The notes under the pieces: generated by a model
What the model saw: the letters and a program-made list of their open reading frames with translations, nothing else
Databases searched by the model: none
Told to the model about the DNA's origin: nothing
NCBI GenBank assembly: GCA_964276145.1
Contig: CAXYDN010000007.1
Location: 248,001 to 312,000, forward strand
Direction of reading: 5' to 3'
Source of the DNA: SCGC-AAA076-P13 sp964276145
GTDB lineage: Bacteria; Pseudomonadota; Gammaproteobacteria; Magnimaribacterales; D2472
DNA length: 64,000 nt
Program-made: the position numbers and the translations under genes
Shown here: in pieces, positions 17,451 through 26,276 of the stretch
How the letters are laid out: every line of letters begins with the position of its first letter
Position numbering within the stretch: the stretch's first letter is position 1

Positions 17451-18412
17451 ATTGTTTTACTTAAAAAAAATTTTGCAGTTTTTATGTCTTCTTGAATTTG
17501 AGATTTTAACATGTCTAAGTTTTTAAATTTCTTTTCTTCTCTTATTTTATTTATAAATTGAACATCTAATCTTTTGGAATAAATATTAGAATTAAAATTG
17601 AATAAATGGACTTCTAAAACTGGATGGGAACCTCCAACAGTTGGCCTCACTCCCATATTTGCAATACCGTCTATAGATTTATTATCTAAAGAACACCTAA
17701 CGGCATATACTCCAGAAATTGGAAGTTTTTGCTTTGGAAGCCAAATATTTGCAGTCGGTATTCCAATTGTTCTTCCAAGATGCTGGCCATGAACAACTTT
17801 GCCAGCAAAAGTATAAGGCCTTCCTAGAAGCTCTTTTGCCAAAGAAAAGTTATTTTCCAAAAGAGCTTTTCTAATTCTTGTACTGCTAACACGTTCATTT
17901 AAATGTAAATAGGTTTCGGTATTAGTTACGTTGATATTATTTTTTGAACCCCATTCCCGAAGAAGCTGAAAATCACCGGCTCTATTGGCTCCAAATCTAA
18001 AATCATCTCCAACTGTAAGAGACAATAAACCAACTGGCTCCAAAATATCTGATATAAATGTTTCAGGAGTCATCTTTCTTAGAGAGCTATTAAATTTTAA
18101 AAAGAAAGCAAAGTCGATTCCGTATTCTTCTAATAATTCAAACTTTTTTCTCCAAGGACAAATTCTTGGTGGCGCTTCAGCATTAGTATTGGTTGATATA
18201 GCAAAGTATTCTGATGCATGAGGTTCTGTAAAAAATACTATTGATGAAGCATTAGTTTCTTCAGCTCTTTTTTTTATCTTTGATAAAATAGATTGATGTC
18301 CTTTATGCAACCCGTCAAAGTTTCCAATAGTTGCATGAAGCTTTGTATCTTTATAAAGCTTTTTAAAAAGCTCTAGATTGTGCTTTCCTCTTATTAAGTA
18401 CATTTTACTCAA
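17447..18412 (-). CDS. ribF: Bifunctional riboflavin kinase / FAD synthetase
   Basis: 321 residues. The N-terminal nucleotidyltransferase has GNFDGLHKGHQSIL and the STRIRKAL signature. The C-terminal kinase has GRTIGIPTANIWLP and GVYAVR, with EVHLFNF near the end. It makes FMN and FAD from riboflavin in the cytoplasm; these cofactors are used by SdhA, Lpd and the PNPOx-like protein encoded nearby. It overlaps murJ by 8 nt and ileS by 4 nt. I saw no FMN riboswitch, which is not expected in this operon. Confidence 0.97.
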   Translation of the reverse strand: MSKMYLIRGKHNLELFKKLYKDTKLHATIGNFDGLHKGHQSILSKIKKRAEETNASSIVFFTEPHASEYFAISTNTNAEAPPRICPWRKKFELLEEYGIDFAFFLKFNSSLRKMTPETFISDILEPVGLLSLTVGDDFRFGANRAGDFQLLREWGSKNNINVTNTETYLHLNERVSSTRIRKALLENNFSLAKELLGRPYTFAGKVVHGQHLGRTIGIPTANIWLPKQKLPISGVYAVRCSLDNKSIDGIANMGVRPTVGGSHPVLEVHLFNFNSNIYSKRLDVQFINKIREEKKFKNLDMLKSQIQEDIKTAKFFLSKTI

Positions 18413-19955
18413 ACACTTCTTTTAATGAATTACCTCTAATTAATCTGCAGATTGTAAAATAAATTACCATCGATATAACAACTTTGAACAATAACGCAAA
18501 AGTTCTCTCCAGTTGGCTTAGACTATAAAAGTCATAAAACTCTGCAGAAAAAATGAGAAATACGAAAACAAATATTGAAGATATGGCAATTGATAGATTA
18601 AATCTGCTTAAAAGACCTTTTATTATAATAAATCCATCTTTAATTAAAATTATTTCTAAAATTAAGACACTAATAATTGCAGCTATGGAGCTTCCGATGG
18701 CTATTCCAACATGACCATAACCAAACCTAAACGCAAAAAGATAATTTAAGAATGCATTTAAAAATAATGATAATAAGGCTACATACATTGGAGTTTTTGT
18801 ATCTTTTCTTGAAAAAAATGCCGGGGTAAGGACTTTCATTAACATGAAAAATGGTAGTCCTATGGAATAAGCCATTAAACTTAATGAGGCTTGCTGAACA
18901 TCATAAGCGGTAAATTCACCTCTAAAGAAAATTGTACCTATTAAATCTATAGAACATAAATACAACCCAATAAGTGATGGTATTCCAATCAATAATACAA
19001 ATCTTTGCCCTTTTTGAAGCTCATGAATAAATAGCTTTTTATTAGTGGCAACATCAATTTTTGACAAGGTCGGTAAAAGGATTGTCCCTATTGCTATTGC
19101 AAAAATTCCCATAGGAAATTGAATTAACCTATCAGAAACATATAACCATGTTGGGCTTCCTGTTTGAAGTAATGAAGCAAAAATAGTATCAATTAATAAA
19201 TTAATTTGAACAATTCCTCCAGCAAGTATCGCAGGTATCATTAACTTTAGAACATTTATTTGACCAGGATGTGAAAAATTTATTTTTGGTGTTGGAAGTC
19301 TATTAATGTTTTTTAAAGCGTATATATGAATCAATAATTGTAAAAATCCAGCTATAAGAACACCCCATGCCAATGCATACACTGGCAAATTAATTCTTGG
19401 AGCAATAAAAATTGCTGCAACAATTAAAGAAATATTAAAAATAAGAGGAGTAAATGCGGGTATTGAAAATTTTTCATGCGTATTTTGAATACCGCTTGCA
19501 AAAGAAACTAATGATATTAACGCTAAATAAGGAAACATTATTCGAAGAAGATCTATAGCAATTATTCTTTTTGAATCATCGTAATAAAAACCTGGAGCAA
19601 AAATAAAAATAAATATAGGAGTAATAAGGAGAACAAGAATAGTAAATAAAAACAATATACTTAAAAAGGACCCAGCTAGAGAATTAATAAATTCTTGAGT
19701 ACTTTTTTCATCATTACCCTTTTGATAATCACTGTAGATTGGAATAAAAGCTTGATTAAATGCACCTTCAGCAAAAAATCTTCTAAATAGGTTCGGTATT
19801 TTAAGAGTTACAACAAAAATATCATGAAATACTGAAGCGCCCAACAAATTTGTAGTAACTACATCTCTTATAAGCCCAAAAATTCTTGAAAGCCCAGTCC
19901 AAGAAGATACTTTTGCTAAAGATAAATAAATTTTATTTTTTTTCACTTCATTCAC
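18405..19955 (-). CDS. murJ: Lipid II flippase MurJ
   Basis: 516 residues, about 14 hydrophobic helices. The N-terminus (TGLSRIFGLIRDVVTTNLLGAS) and RRFFAEGAFNQAFIPIY are the conserved MurJ/MviN segments, and positively charged residues line the first half. It moves lipid II across the inner membrane for peptidoglycan synthesis. First gene of the murJ-ribF-ileS-lspA-ispH run and overlaps msrB by 8 nt. rpsT, often adjacent to murJ in other gammaproteobacteria, is not next to it. Confidence 0.97.
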   Translation of the reverse strand: MNEVKKNKIYLSLAKVSSWTGLSRIFGLIRDVVTTNLLGASVFHDIFVVTLKIPNLFRRFFAEGAFNQAFIPIYSDYQKGNDEKSTQEFINSLAGSFLSILFLFTILVLLITPIFIFIFAPGFYYDDSKRIIAIDLLRIMFPYLALISLVSFASGIQNTHEKFSIPAFTPLIFNISLIVAAIFIAPRINLPVYALAWGVLIAGFLQLLIHIYALKNINRLPTPKINFSHPGQINVLKLMIPAILAGGIVQINLLIDTIFASLLQTGSPTWLYVSDRLIQFPMGIFAIAIGTILLPTLSKIDVATNKKLFIHELQKGQRFVLLIGIPSLIGLYLCSIDLIGTIFFRGEFTAYDVQQASLSLMAYSIGLPFFMLMKVLTPAFFSRKDTKTPMYVALLSLFLNAFLNYLFAFRFGYGHVGIAIGSSIAAIISVLILEIILIKDGFIIIKGLLSRFNLSIAISSIFVFVFLIFSAEFYDFYSLSQLERTFALLFKVVISMVIYFTICRLIRGNSLKEVFE

Positions 19956-20343
19956 TATTTGTGAAATCTAATGAAGCAGAATTAATGCAATATCTTAATC
20001 CAGTTGGTTGAGGTCCATCATTAAATACATGGCCTAAATGAGCATCACACTCCTTACATTTGACTTCTGTTCTCGACATACCATGAGATTGATCAGATTT
20101 TTCAATTATTAAATTTTTATCTTTAGGAACAAAAAAACTCGGCCAGCCACATCCAGCATCAAACTTAGCATCTGATTCAAATAGTTGTGCGTTACAGCAA
20201 ATGCAGTTGTAATAACCTTTTTTATTAAAGTCCCAATATTTTCCTGTAAACGGTCTTTCAGTTCCAGATTGTCTTGTTACATAGAAACTTTCTTCTGATA
20301 GCTCAGATTTCCACTGTTCTTCAGTTTTTTTTATGTAAGACAT
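19948..20343 (-). CDS. msrB: Peptide-methionine (R)-S-oxide reductase
   Basis: 131 residues, full length. Structural zinc cysteines are in NCICCNAQLF and VKCKECDAHLGH. CGWPSFF is conserved, and the catalytic Cys is in RYCINSASLDF. It reduces methionine-R-sulfoxide in proteins using thioredoxin. No signal peptide, hence cytoplasmic. It overlaps the murJ start by 8 nt, an unusual partner that suggests cotranscription rather than shared function. Confidence 0.97.
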   Translation of the reverse strand: MSYIKKTEEQWKSELSEESFYVTRQSGTERPFTGKYWDFNKKGYYNCICCNAQLFESDAKFDAGCGWPSFFVPKDKNLIIEKSDQSHGMSRTEVKCKECDAHLGHVFNDGPQPTGLRYCINSASLDFTNSE

Positions 20344-20409
20344 AACATAATTGTAAAGAACAACTATGAATATAGGTAGCTTTAGCGTGTTAAAGAGTAA
20401 AAAACTATA

Positions 20410-20814
20410 TTAAGAGCTTTTATCTTGCTGAATTGATTTATCAGAGTCATTCGCGTATCGAATAAAGTCATTAAGAAGAACTTCAGAAGGAAAGTATATT
20501 CTTCTTCTTTTATCAACTTCAGAAGATTTCTCGATAATATAATCTAGTTGAACAGCTTGCTTAAGAACTTGTAGTCTCTTTATGCGTGAAGCAAACTTTT
20601 TAGGGACTAATGATATTGCATATTCCTGGGATATTTCATTACCTTCAAAAGACTCCCACATAAAGCTCATCAAGAAATAAAACCTATAAGTGTCAGCTTG
20701 AAAGAAATTAAGGGATTCAGGATTGTTTGGGTTATCTATAGAAGCGCTAAGAACCCTTCTTATTAGTTTTTTTGAATTCTTAATCGAACTTTCATCAAGT
20801 TTTGCAATATTCAC
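20410..20814 (-). CDS. Unknown small protein, possible winged-helix (MarR-like) regulator
   Basis: 134 residues, no signal peptide or membrane segment. I do not recognise a named family. The middle and C-terminal part (ISQEYAISLVPKKFASRIKRLQVLKQAVQLDYIIEKSSEVDKRRRIYFPS) reads like a winged helix: a basic recognition helix, then a beta wing with the D-x-R-R-R-x-x-x pattern typical of MarR-like proteins. The N-terminus is helical with the basic patch KKLIRR. Charge and size fit a small DNA-binding protein. Its 241-bp upstream region holds a perfect 12-bp palindrome and a Fur-box-like site. Function, ligand and target are unknown; the winged-helix idea rests on pattern only. Confidence 0.45.
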   Translation of the reverse strand: MNIAKLDESSIKNSKKLIRRVLSASIDNPNNPESLNFFQADTYRFYFLMSFMWESFEGNEISQEYAISLVPKKFASRIKRLQVLKQAVQLDYIIEKSSEVDKRRRIYFPSEVLLNDFIRYANDSDKSIQQDKSS

Positions 20815-20870
20815 AGTCTCTCCTTTATTAACGAAATATATATACTTTATATATGCAATTTATATGCCAA

Positions 20871-20882
20871 AAGTACGTACTT
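20871..20882. promoter_or_regulatory. 12-bp perfect palindrome, possible operator
   Basis: AAGTACGTACTT, fully self-complementary, lies 57 bp upstream of the start codon of the 134-residue protein. The position fits an operator, perhaps autoregulatory. No consensus for a known regulator was recognised. Confidence 0.4.
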
Positions 20883-20935
20883 AATTTGCACTCATTCTGA
20901 TATTAAATATTTATTCTGTTCTAGAAACAATAAAT

Positions 20936-20954
20936 GCGAATGATAATCATTTAC
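20936..20954. promoter_or_regulatory. Fur-box-like site
   Basis: The core AATGATAATCATT (20939-20951) is an odd palindrome identical to the centre of the classical 19-bp Fur box; the outer three bases on each side do not match. It lies about 125 bp upstream of the gene at 20410-20814. In AT-rich DNA such matches can arise by chance, though 13 contiguous consensus bases is more than the background suggests. Confidence 0.45.
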
Positions 20955-21055
20955 ATGATAATAAACTTATGACTCAATGTAAATAATTATATACATTTAA
21001 TATGTACAATTTTAGTATATTTTGTATCATTTAGGCAACATTACCGAAAATAATT

Positions 21056-22111
21056 TTATATTTTTATATCTTGTCTAATAAGATGATTTAACCTTGCTGT
21101 TATAAAAGTATCTTTTTGTTCATTTATTTTAGAATTTAAATATGTTTTCTTAAATTTATCAGACTCAAGTTTTATATCGTATTCCTTTTTATATTTTTCA
21201 ATTTGGTGGTCAGCGTCTATTTCTAAATGATTATTAGATGACATAAAATTATCCATGGTTTGAATATTTAAAATTTTTACTCTGTCTTCTAGATTGATAT
21301 ATCTTTGCAGAAAATTAATTAACATAATTGTTCCATTAATTTTTCCATTAATACTATGGCCTGCTACATGAGGTGTTGCTAGTAATGCAAAATCAACAAT
21401 ATTATTTGATGGGGATGGCTCCCCTACCCAAACATCACTTATATAATTAATGTTATTCTCATGAATAAGTTTATTTTCGTCTACAACTCCTCCTCTTGAT
21501 GTATTAATTAAAGTTTTTCCTTTAATGTCTTCTAGAAAACCTTTATTGATCATATTATTTGTGGGGAATTCTGTTTTATTGGTTAAGGGGACATGCAAGC
21601 TGATTAAATCACAGTTTTTTACTAGCTCTAAGTTAGAAAGGAAATCAAAATGTAAAAAAGGATCATAAACAAAATTTTTAATTGAAAAGTAATCTAATGC
21701 TTTCTTTAGTTGTTTTCCAACATTCCCATATCCAATTATTCCAACGGAATTATCTGAATTAAATATATTATTTTCCATCAAAAAACATATTGAAGACATT
21801 ACATAGTTTGAAACTGATAAACCATTACAACCAGCAGCATAAAACCATTTAATATTTTTCTTATTTAAATAGTCAGTATCCATATGATCAATGCCAGCAG
21901 TTGCTGAGCCAATAAAGTGTACATTTGTATCAACCAATAATGTCTCATTAATTTGAACAGTTGATCGTATTAATAATGCATCAGCATCTTTTATATTTGA
22001 ATTATTGAAATCAGAAGAATTCAAGAATATTAATTCAATAGCTTCAAAGCCATTTAAAAGAGGAATTATCTCTTTTACTGACTTAATGCCATTATCAACA
22101 ATAACTTTCAT
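21056..22111 (-). CDS. pdxB: Erythronate-4-phosphate dehydrogenase
   Basis: 351 residues. PdxB features: LLIRSTVQINETLL, GSATAGIDHMD, AAGCNGLSVSNYV, the NAD-binding GIIGYGNVGKQL, the catalytic Arg in NTSRGGVVDE and the His in ATPHVAGHS. It oxidises 4-phosphoerythronate in the DXP-dependent pathway to pyridoxal phosphate. The C-terminal about 100 residues form a divergent dimerisation domain, as in PdxB. It lies 3 nt downstream of an acyltransferase gene. Main alternative is another D-2-hydroxyacid dehydrogenase, but the GTAGIDH and AAGCN motifs favour PdxB. Confidence 0.9.
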   Translation of the reverse strand: MKVIVDNGIKSVKEIIPLLNGFEAIELIFLNSSDFNNSNIKDADALLIRSTVQINETLLVDTNVHFIGSATAGIDHMDTDYLNKKNIKWFYAAGCNGLSVSNYVMSSICFLMENNIFNSDNSVGIIGYGNVGKQLKKALDYFSIKNFVYDPFLHFDFLSNLELVKNCDLISLHVPLTNKTEFPTNNMINKGFLEDIKGKTLINTSRGGVVDENKLIHENNINYISDVWVGEPSPSNNIVDFALLATPHVAGHSINGKINGTIMLINFLQRYINLEDRVKILNIQTMDNFMSSNNHLEIDADHQIEKYKKEYDIKLESDKFKKTYLNSKINEQKDTFITARLNHLIRQDIKI

Positions 22112-22114
22112 TAG

Positions 22115-22807
22115 CTAGTTAGATTTATCAGGCATTATTAGACTTTTTAACCAGCCAAATAATGAATTGCCTCCAAGTGAATATCTGTCTAAAGCATCGA
22201 AATCTTTAGCTAGTTGAATAGGGTCTGCAAGAAAATTTGCTCTTGTATTAAATTCTTTATTTTCTAACTTCTTAACTAATATTGCAGGATTGCCAGCATA
22301 AACCGAATTAGGTGGAACATCTTTTGTAACAACAGCTCCAGCACCAATAATACTATTCTTTCCTATTGTTACTCCCTTGCAAATAATAGCGCTATCTCCT
22401 ATCCAAACGTTGTCTTCAAAAATTACAGGTCTTGTATTTCCAACTGGCTTAGCTCTATCATAAATTCCATGCCAATCTGCATCAGAAATATACGCTCCAT
22501 GAGCAATCATGCAAGCGTCTCCTATGACTATACTTTCTGCTGACATTATTCTTACGCCTGGAGTTATAAGACAAAATTTACCAATTTTAATCTCACCATG
22601 ATGATCTCCAATATCCCAGGAAGTAAACTGAATATTTGCATCGCTTGATCCAATCAAGGTTGGATAATCATCAATAGAAACATTACCTCCAAAAACATTA
22701 ATATATCTTGGTTTAAAATAGGCCCCTCCCTTACCAAGGGATTTAAATTGTGGTTTGATAAAATGTCTAACGTAAATTTTTACAATTTTTGTATTAATTT
22801 TTTTCAA
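22115..22807 (-). CDS. Hexapeptide-repeat acyltransferase
   Basis: 230 residues. From about residue 65 to 185 there are hexapeptide repeats of a left-handed beta helix (IKIGKFCLITPGVRI, IVIGDACMIAHGAYI, VIFEDNVWIGDSAIICKGVTIGKNSIIGAGAVVTKDVPPNSVYAGNPA). The ending YAGNPA is typical of acetyl- and acyltransferases acting on sugars or envelope precursors. The catalytic His is likely the one in MIAHGAYISDADWHG. No signal peptide. It is read divergently from the MATE gene with an 87-bp gap and followed 3 nt later by pdxB. Substrate unknown. Confidence 0.82.
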   Translation of the reverse strand: MKKINTKIVKIYVRHFIKPQFKSLGKGGAYFKPRYINVFGGNVSIDDYPTLIGSSDANIQFTSWDIGDHHGEIKIGKFCLITPGVRIMSAESIVIGDACMIAHGAYISDADWHGIYDRAKPVGNTRPVIFEDNVWIGDSAIICKGVTIGKNSIIGAGAVVTKDVPPNSVYAGNPAILVKKLENKEFNTRANFLADPIQLAKDFDALDRYSLGGNSLFGWLKSLIMPDKSN

Positions 22808-22894
22808 CCAATATGGTCTATTATCTTTTCTGATATTAATCTCCTTTTAAGTTATTTTAATATGATAAAGTAGCCAAAAAAATTATTTCTTAAA

Positions 22895-24256
22895 GTGATA
22901 TCGATAAGTAAGTACATTATAGAGTTTAAGCAGCTCATTAAGATAGGGGTTCCAATATTTGGATCCCAGCTTTCTTATATGCTTATGGGAACAACTGATA
23001 CAATTATTGCTGGAAGAGCAAGCCCGGCTGATCTTGCTGGACTAGGGGTTGGTAATTCGATATCAATGACGATTTTCATGTTTACTTCTGGTGTAATTTT
23101 TGCAGTAACTCCAATTGTTGCTCAACTTTATGGAGCAAAAAAGTTTAAAGAAATAGGTCAAAAGCTTAGAGAAGTTTTATGGATAGCAATGTTTTTGGGT
23201 ATTTTAATAGGTCTAATTTTTATGAACATGGGATATATATTAAATAGTCTCCCTATTGAAAAAAGTATTACAGATATTTCAACAAAATATTTACAAGCTA
23301 TAGCACTGGGATTTACTTTTCTAACAATATTTACTTGTTTAAGATGCTATAGCGAAGGAATGAAACTTACTGTTCCGGTTTTTGTAATAGCCTTCTTTGG
23401 AATGATCTTAAACATTCCACTAGATTTGATATTTGTTTATGGTTGGTTTGGTGCGCCCAAGCTTGGGGGAGTTGGGTGTGGAATTGCAACAACAATTGTT
23501 TCATTTATTATGATGGTAACTTTATTTATTTATATATCTGTAAGTAAAAACTATAAGAAAACAGAGCCCTTCTCAAAGTTTTCTTGGCCATCTTCAGAAA
23601 CTACAAAAGAAGCAATAAAGCTTGGGGTTCCAATCGGTTTAGGTATATTTATAGAATTAAGCATGTTTTCTGGTGCTGGAATTATCTTAGCTGTTTTGGG
23701 AGAATCAATTGTTGCAAGTCACTATATTGCTATTAATATAGCTAGCTTATTCTTTATGATTCCATTATCTATAGGATTAGCAGCTGCTACGAGGACTGGA
23801 AACTTAATTGGAGAAGAAAATCCTAGACAAGCAAAAACTGCATCCTATTCAACAATATATATGTGCATAATTGCTGCATTATTAAATATAGTAATTATTC
23901 TAAGCTTTAAAGAATTTATAGTTGGTATTTATACAACAGATGAAGTCGTATTTAACTTAACAGTTGGTTTATTAATATTTGCAGCCATCTTCCAACTACC
24001 TGATGGAATACAAATGGGAGCTTTAGGAAGTTTGAGGGGTTATAAAGATACCTTTGTTCCAATGGTGCTATTATTTATTTCTTATTGGATCTTTGCATTG
24101 CCTGCTGGTTATTACCTAACCAATATTGGTTTTGGAAGCCCTTTTGGGGCTTCTGGTATGTGGATAGGAATGATTGTTGGTTTGAGTATTTTCTCGTTCC
24201 TTTCTATATTGAGACTAAGATGGGTTATACGGAAAAATTTAAGATCTAGTATTTAG
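22895..24256 (+). CDS. MATE-family efflux transporter
   Basis: 453 residues with 12 hydrophobic segments in two related halves. The N-terminal pattern (IGVPIFGSQLSYMLMGTTDTIIAGRASPADLAGLGVGNS) and the second-half LGVPIGLGIFIELSMF are typical of MATE/NorM proteins, which export cationic drugs or metabolites using Na+ or H+. It starts with GTG at 22895; no ATG fits better and the Shine-Dalgarno is weak. A TATGAT -10-like hexamer lies at about 22861-22866. Its 3' end overlaps the convergent sucD by 4 nt. Substrate unknown. Confidence 0.9.
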   Translation: MISISKYIIEFKQLIKIGVPIFGSQLSYMLMGTTDTIIAGRASPADLAGLGVGNSISMTIFMFTSGVIFAVTPIVAQLYGAKKFKEIGQKLREVLWIAMFLGILIGLIFMNMGYILNSLPIEKSITDISTKYLQAIALGFTFLTIFTCLRCYSEGMKLTVPVFVIAFFGMILNIPLDLIFVYGWFGAPKLGGVGCGIATTIVSFIMMVTLFIYISVSKNYKKTEPFSKFSWPSSETTKEAIKLGVPIGLGIFIELSMFSGAGIILAVLGESIVASHYIAINIASLFFMIPLSIGLAAATRTGNLIGEENPRQAKTASYSTIYMCIIAALLNIVIILSFKEFIVGIYTTDEVVFNLTVGLLIFAAIFQLPDGIQMGALGSLRGYKDTFVPMVLLFISYWIFALPAGYYLTNIGFGSPFGASGMWIGMIVGLSIFSFLSILRLRWVIRKNLRSSI

Positions 24257-25119
24257 AGAACTTCTTTTACTTTAGTCCCAATTTCTACTAAATTATCAGC
24301 AATATGAACACCACACTCTTTTAATTTAGAAATCTTATCTGCAGCAGTTCCTTTACCACCAGCAATAATAGCACCAGCATGACCCATTCGCTTTCCTGCA
24401 GGAGCAGTCTGACCTGCAATATATGAGATAACTGGTTTAGTTACATTATTTTTAATAAATTCTGCAGCCTCTTCTTCAGCAGTTCCACCAATTTCACCAA
24501 CCATAACAATGGCTTTTGTTTGTTCATCTTTTTCAAACAGCCTTAAGATATCAATAAAAGATGAGCCTGGTATTGGATCTCCCCCTATTCCAACACAACT
24601 GCTTTGTCCAAAACCTAAATCAGTTGTTTGTTTTACAGCCTCGTAAGTAAGAGTACCCGATCTAGAGATAATACCTATCGATCCAGGCTTATGAATACTT
24701 GCTGGCATAATACCAAGCTTTGCTTCGCCTGGAGTTATCAGACCAGGACAATTTGGCCCTATTAATGTCAAACCTAGTTCATCTACCCTTTTCTTAACAT
24801 CTAACATATCTAATGTTGGCACTCCCTCAGTTATACAAACAATAAGTTCAATGCCTGATTCAGCAGCTTCAAGAATAGAATCTTTACAAAATGGAGCAGG
24901 AACAAAAATTAATGATGCATTGGGTTGAACTGTATTTACAGCTTCCTCCATGGTATCAAATACAGGCCTACCCAAATGGGTCTGACCTCCCTTGCCAGGC
25001 GTTATACCTCCAACAATATTAGTTCCATACTCAATAGCTTGTTCTGAATGAAGAGTGGCTTGCGAGCCAGTAAACCCTTGGACAATTACTCTTGTGTCTT
25101 TATTAACTAAAATACTCAC
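24253..25119 (-). CDS. sucD: Succinate--CoA ligase, alpha subunit
   Basis: 288 residues. The CoA-binding fold starts VNKDTRVIVQGFTGSQATLH. GPNCPGLITPGE and the phosphorylated active-site His in GKRMGHAGAIIAGGKGTA are present. With SucC it interconverts succinyl-CoA and succinate with NTP formation. Last gene of the sdhCDAB-sucAB-lpd-sucCD block, overlapping sucC by 4 nt. Its stop overlaps the convergent MATE gene, so no dedicated terminator fits between them. Confidence 0.98.
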   Translation of the reverse strand: MSILVNKDTRVIVQGFTGSQATLHSEQAIEYGTNIVGGITPGKGGQTHLGRPVFDTMEEAVNTVQPNASLIFVPAPFCKDSILEAAESGIELIVCITEGVPTLDMLDVKKRVDELGLTLIGPNCPGLITPGEAKLGIMPASIHKPGSIGIISRSGTLTYEAVKQTTDLGFGQSSCVGIGGDPIPGSSFIDILRLFEKDEQTKAIVMVGEIGGTAEEEAAEFIKNNVTKPVISYIAGQTAPAGKRMGHAGAIIAGGKGTAADKISKLKECGVHIADNLVEIGTKVKEVL

Positions 25120-26276
25120 TGTGCTAGCTCCACTGCCTTTTTGGCCGCATCACCTAAATCATTAATACTCTCAATTTTTATATTTGCTTTTGATAGGATT
25201 TCTGAGCCAAGATCAGCATTGTTTCCCTCAAGCCTAACAACAACAGGAATCTCAACACCGACTTCTTTAATTGCAGCTAACACACCCTCTGCAATTAGGT
25301 CACATCTTACAATGCCGCCAAAAATATTAACAAGAACGACCTTAACTTCTGGATCATCTAATATAATTTTAAAGGCTTTTGATACTCTATCTTGGGTTGC
25401 AGTTCCTCCAACATCAAGAAAATTTGCAGGATTACCACCAAAATATTTAATGGTGTCCATAGTCCCCATTGCTAATCCGGCTCCATTAACCATACATCCA
25501 ATATTTCCATCCAATGAAACATAACTTAAGTCATTTTTAGCAGCCTCAGATTCTCTTGGATCTTCTTGAGATGGGTCATGCATATCTGCAATCTCAGGTT
25601 GTCTATAAATAGCATTGGAATCTATATTTATTTTTGCGTCTAAACAGTGAAGTAAACCACCACTAGTAATAACAAGAGGATTAATTTCTAATAAGCTAAG
25701 ATCTTTCTCAATAAATAACTTCATAAGATTTTTAAACATTGGTGTGAACTGTTTTGTCTGCTGGTTGTTAAGCTTAAGGACTTTGGCAATTTTTCTTGCT
25801 TGAAATCCCTGAGCTCCGCACAGAGGATCAATAGCCTCATAAATAATTTTTTCAGGAGTGTTTTTTGCAACTTCTTCAATATTCACTCCTCCTTCAGAAG
25901 ATCCAATGAAAACTACTCTTTGTGAATCTCTATCTATAACAGCACTTAGATATAATTCTTCTGCAATATCGGTACATTCTTCTATGAGAATAGAATTTAC
26001 TAGCTGTCCATCTGCATCTGTTTGGTAAGTTACTAATCTTTTTCCAAGCCATTTTCTAGCAAATGCTATAGCATCATCAGGAGAATCTACTAACTCAACA
26101 CCACCAGCTTTTCCTCTGCCGCCGGCATGAACCTGAGCTTTTACAACCCACTTTGATCCACCTATATCTCTGCATGCATTATGAGCATCTTCGGCTTCAT
26201 AAATAACTTTGCTAGTTGATACAGGCAAGCCATACTCTGCAAACAAAGCCTTGCCCTGATATTCGTGTAAGTTCAT
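25116..26276 (-). CDS. sucC: Succinate--CoA ligase, beta subunit
   Basis: 386 residues. ATP-grasp domain near the N-terminus (MNLHEYQGKALFAEYGLPVS, VVKAQVHAGGRGKAGGVE), metal-binding INPLV, and the C-terminal domain with MVNGAGLAMGTMD and VVLVNIFGGIVRCD. It forms the nucleotide-binding half of succinyl-CoA synthetase. It overlaps lpdA by 4 nt upstream and sucD by 4 nt downstream, implying coupled translation. Confidence 0.98.
   Translation of the reverse strand: MNLHEYQGKALFAEYGLPVSTSKVIYEAEDAHNACRDIGGSKWVVKAQVHAGGRGKAGGVELVDSPDDAIAFARKWLGKRLVTYQTDADGQLVNSILIEECTDIAEELYLSAVIDRDSQRVVFIGSSEGGVNIEEVAKNTPEKIIYEAIDPLCGAQGFQARKIAKVLKLNNQQTKQFTPMFKNLMKLFIEKDLSLLEINPLVITSGGLLHCLDAKINIDSNAIYRQPEIADMHDPSQEDPRESEAAKNDLSYVSLDGNIGCMVNGAGLAMGTMDTIKYFGGNPANFLDVGGTATQDRVSKAFKIILDDPEVKVVLVNIFGGIVRCDLIAEGVLAAIKEVGVEIPVVVRLEGNNADLGSEILSKANIKIESINDLGDAAKKAVELAQ

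Noticed and set aside
18413..18480. FMN riboswitch for ribF
   Set aside because: ribF overlaps murJ, leaving no leader, and no RFN-like pattern was found.
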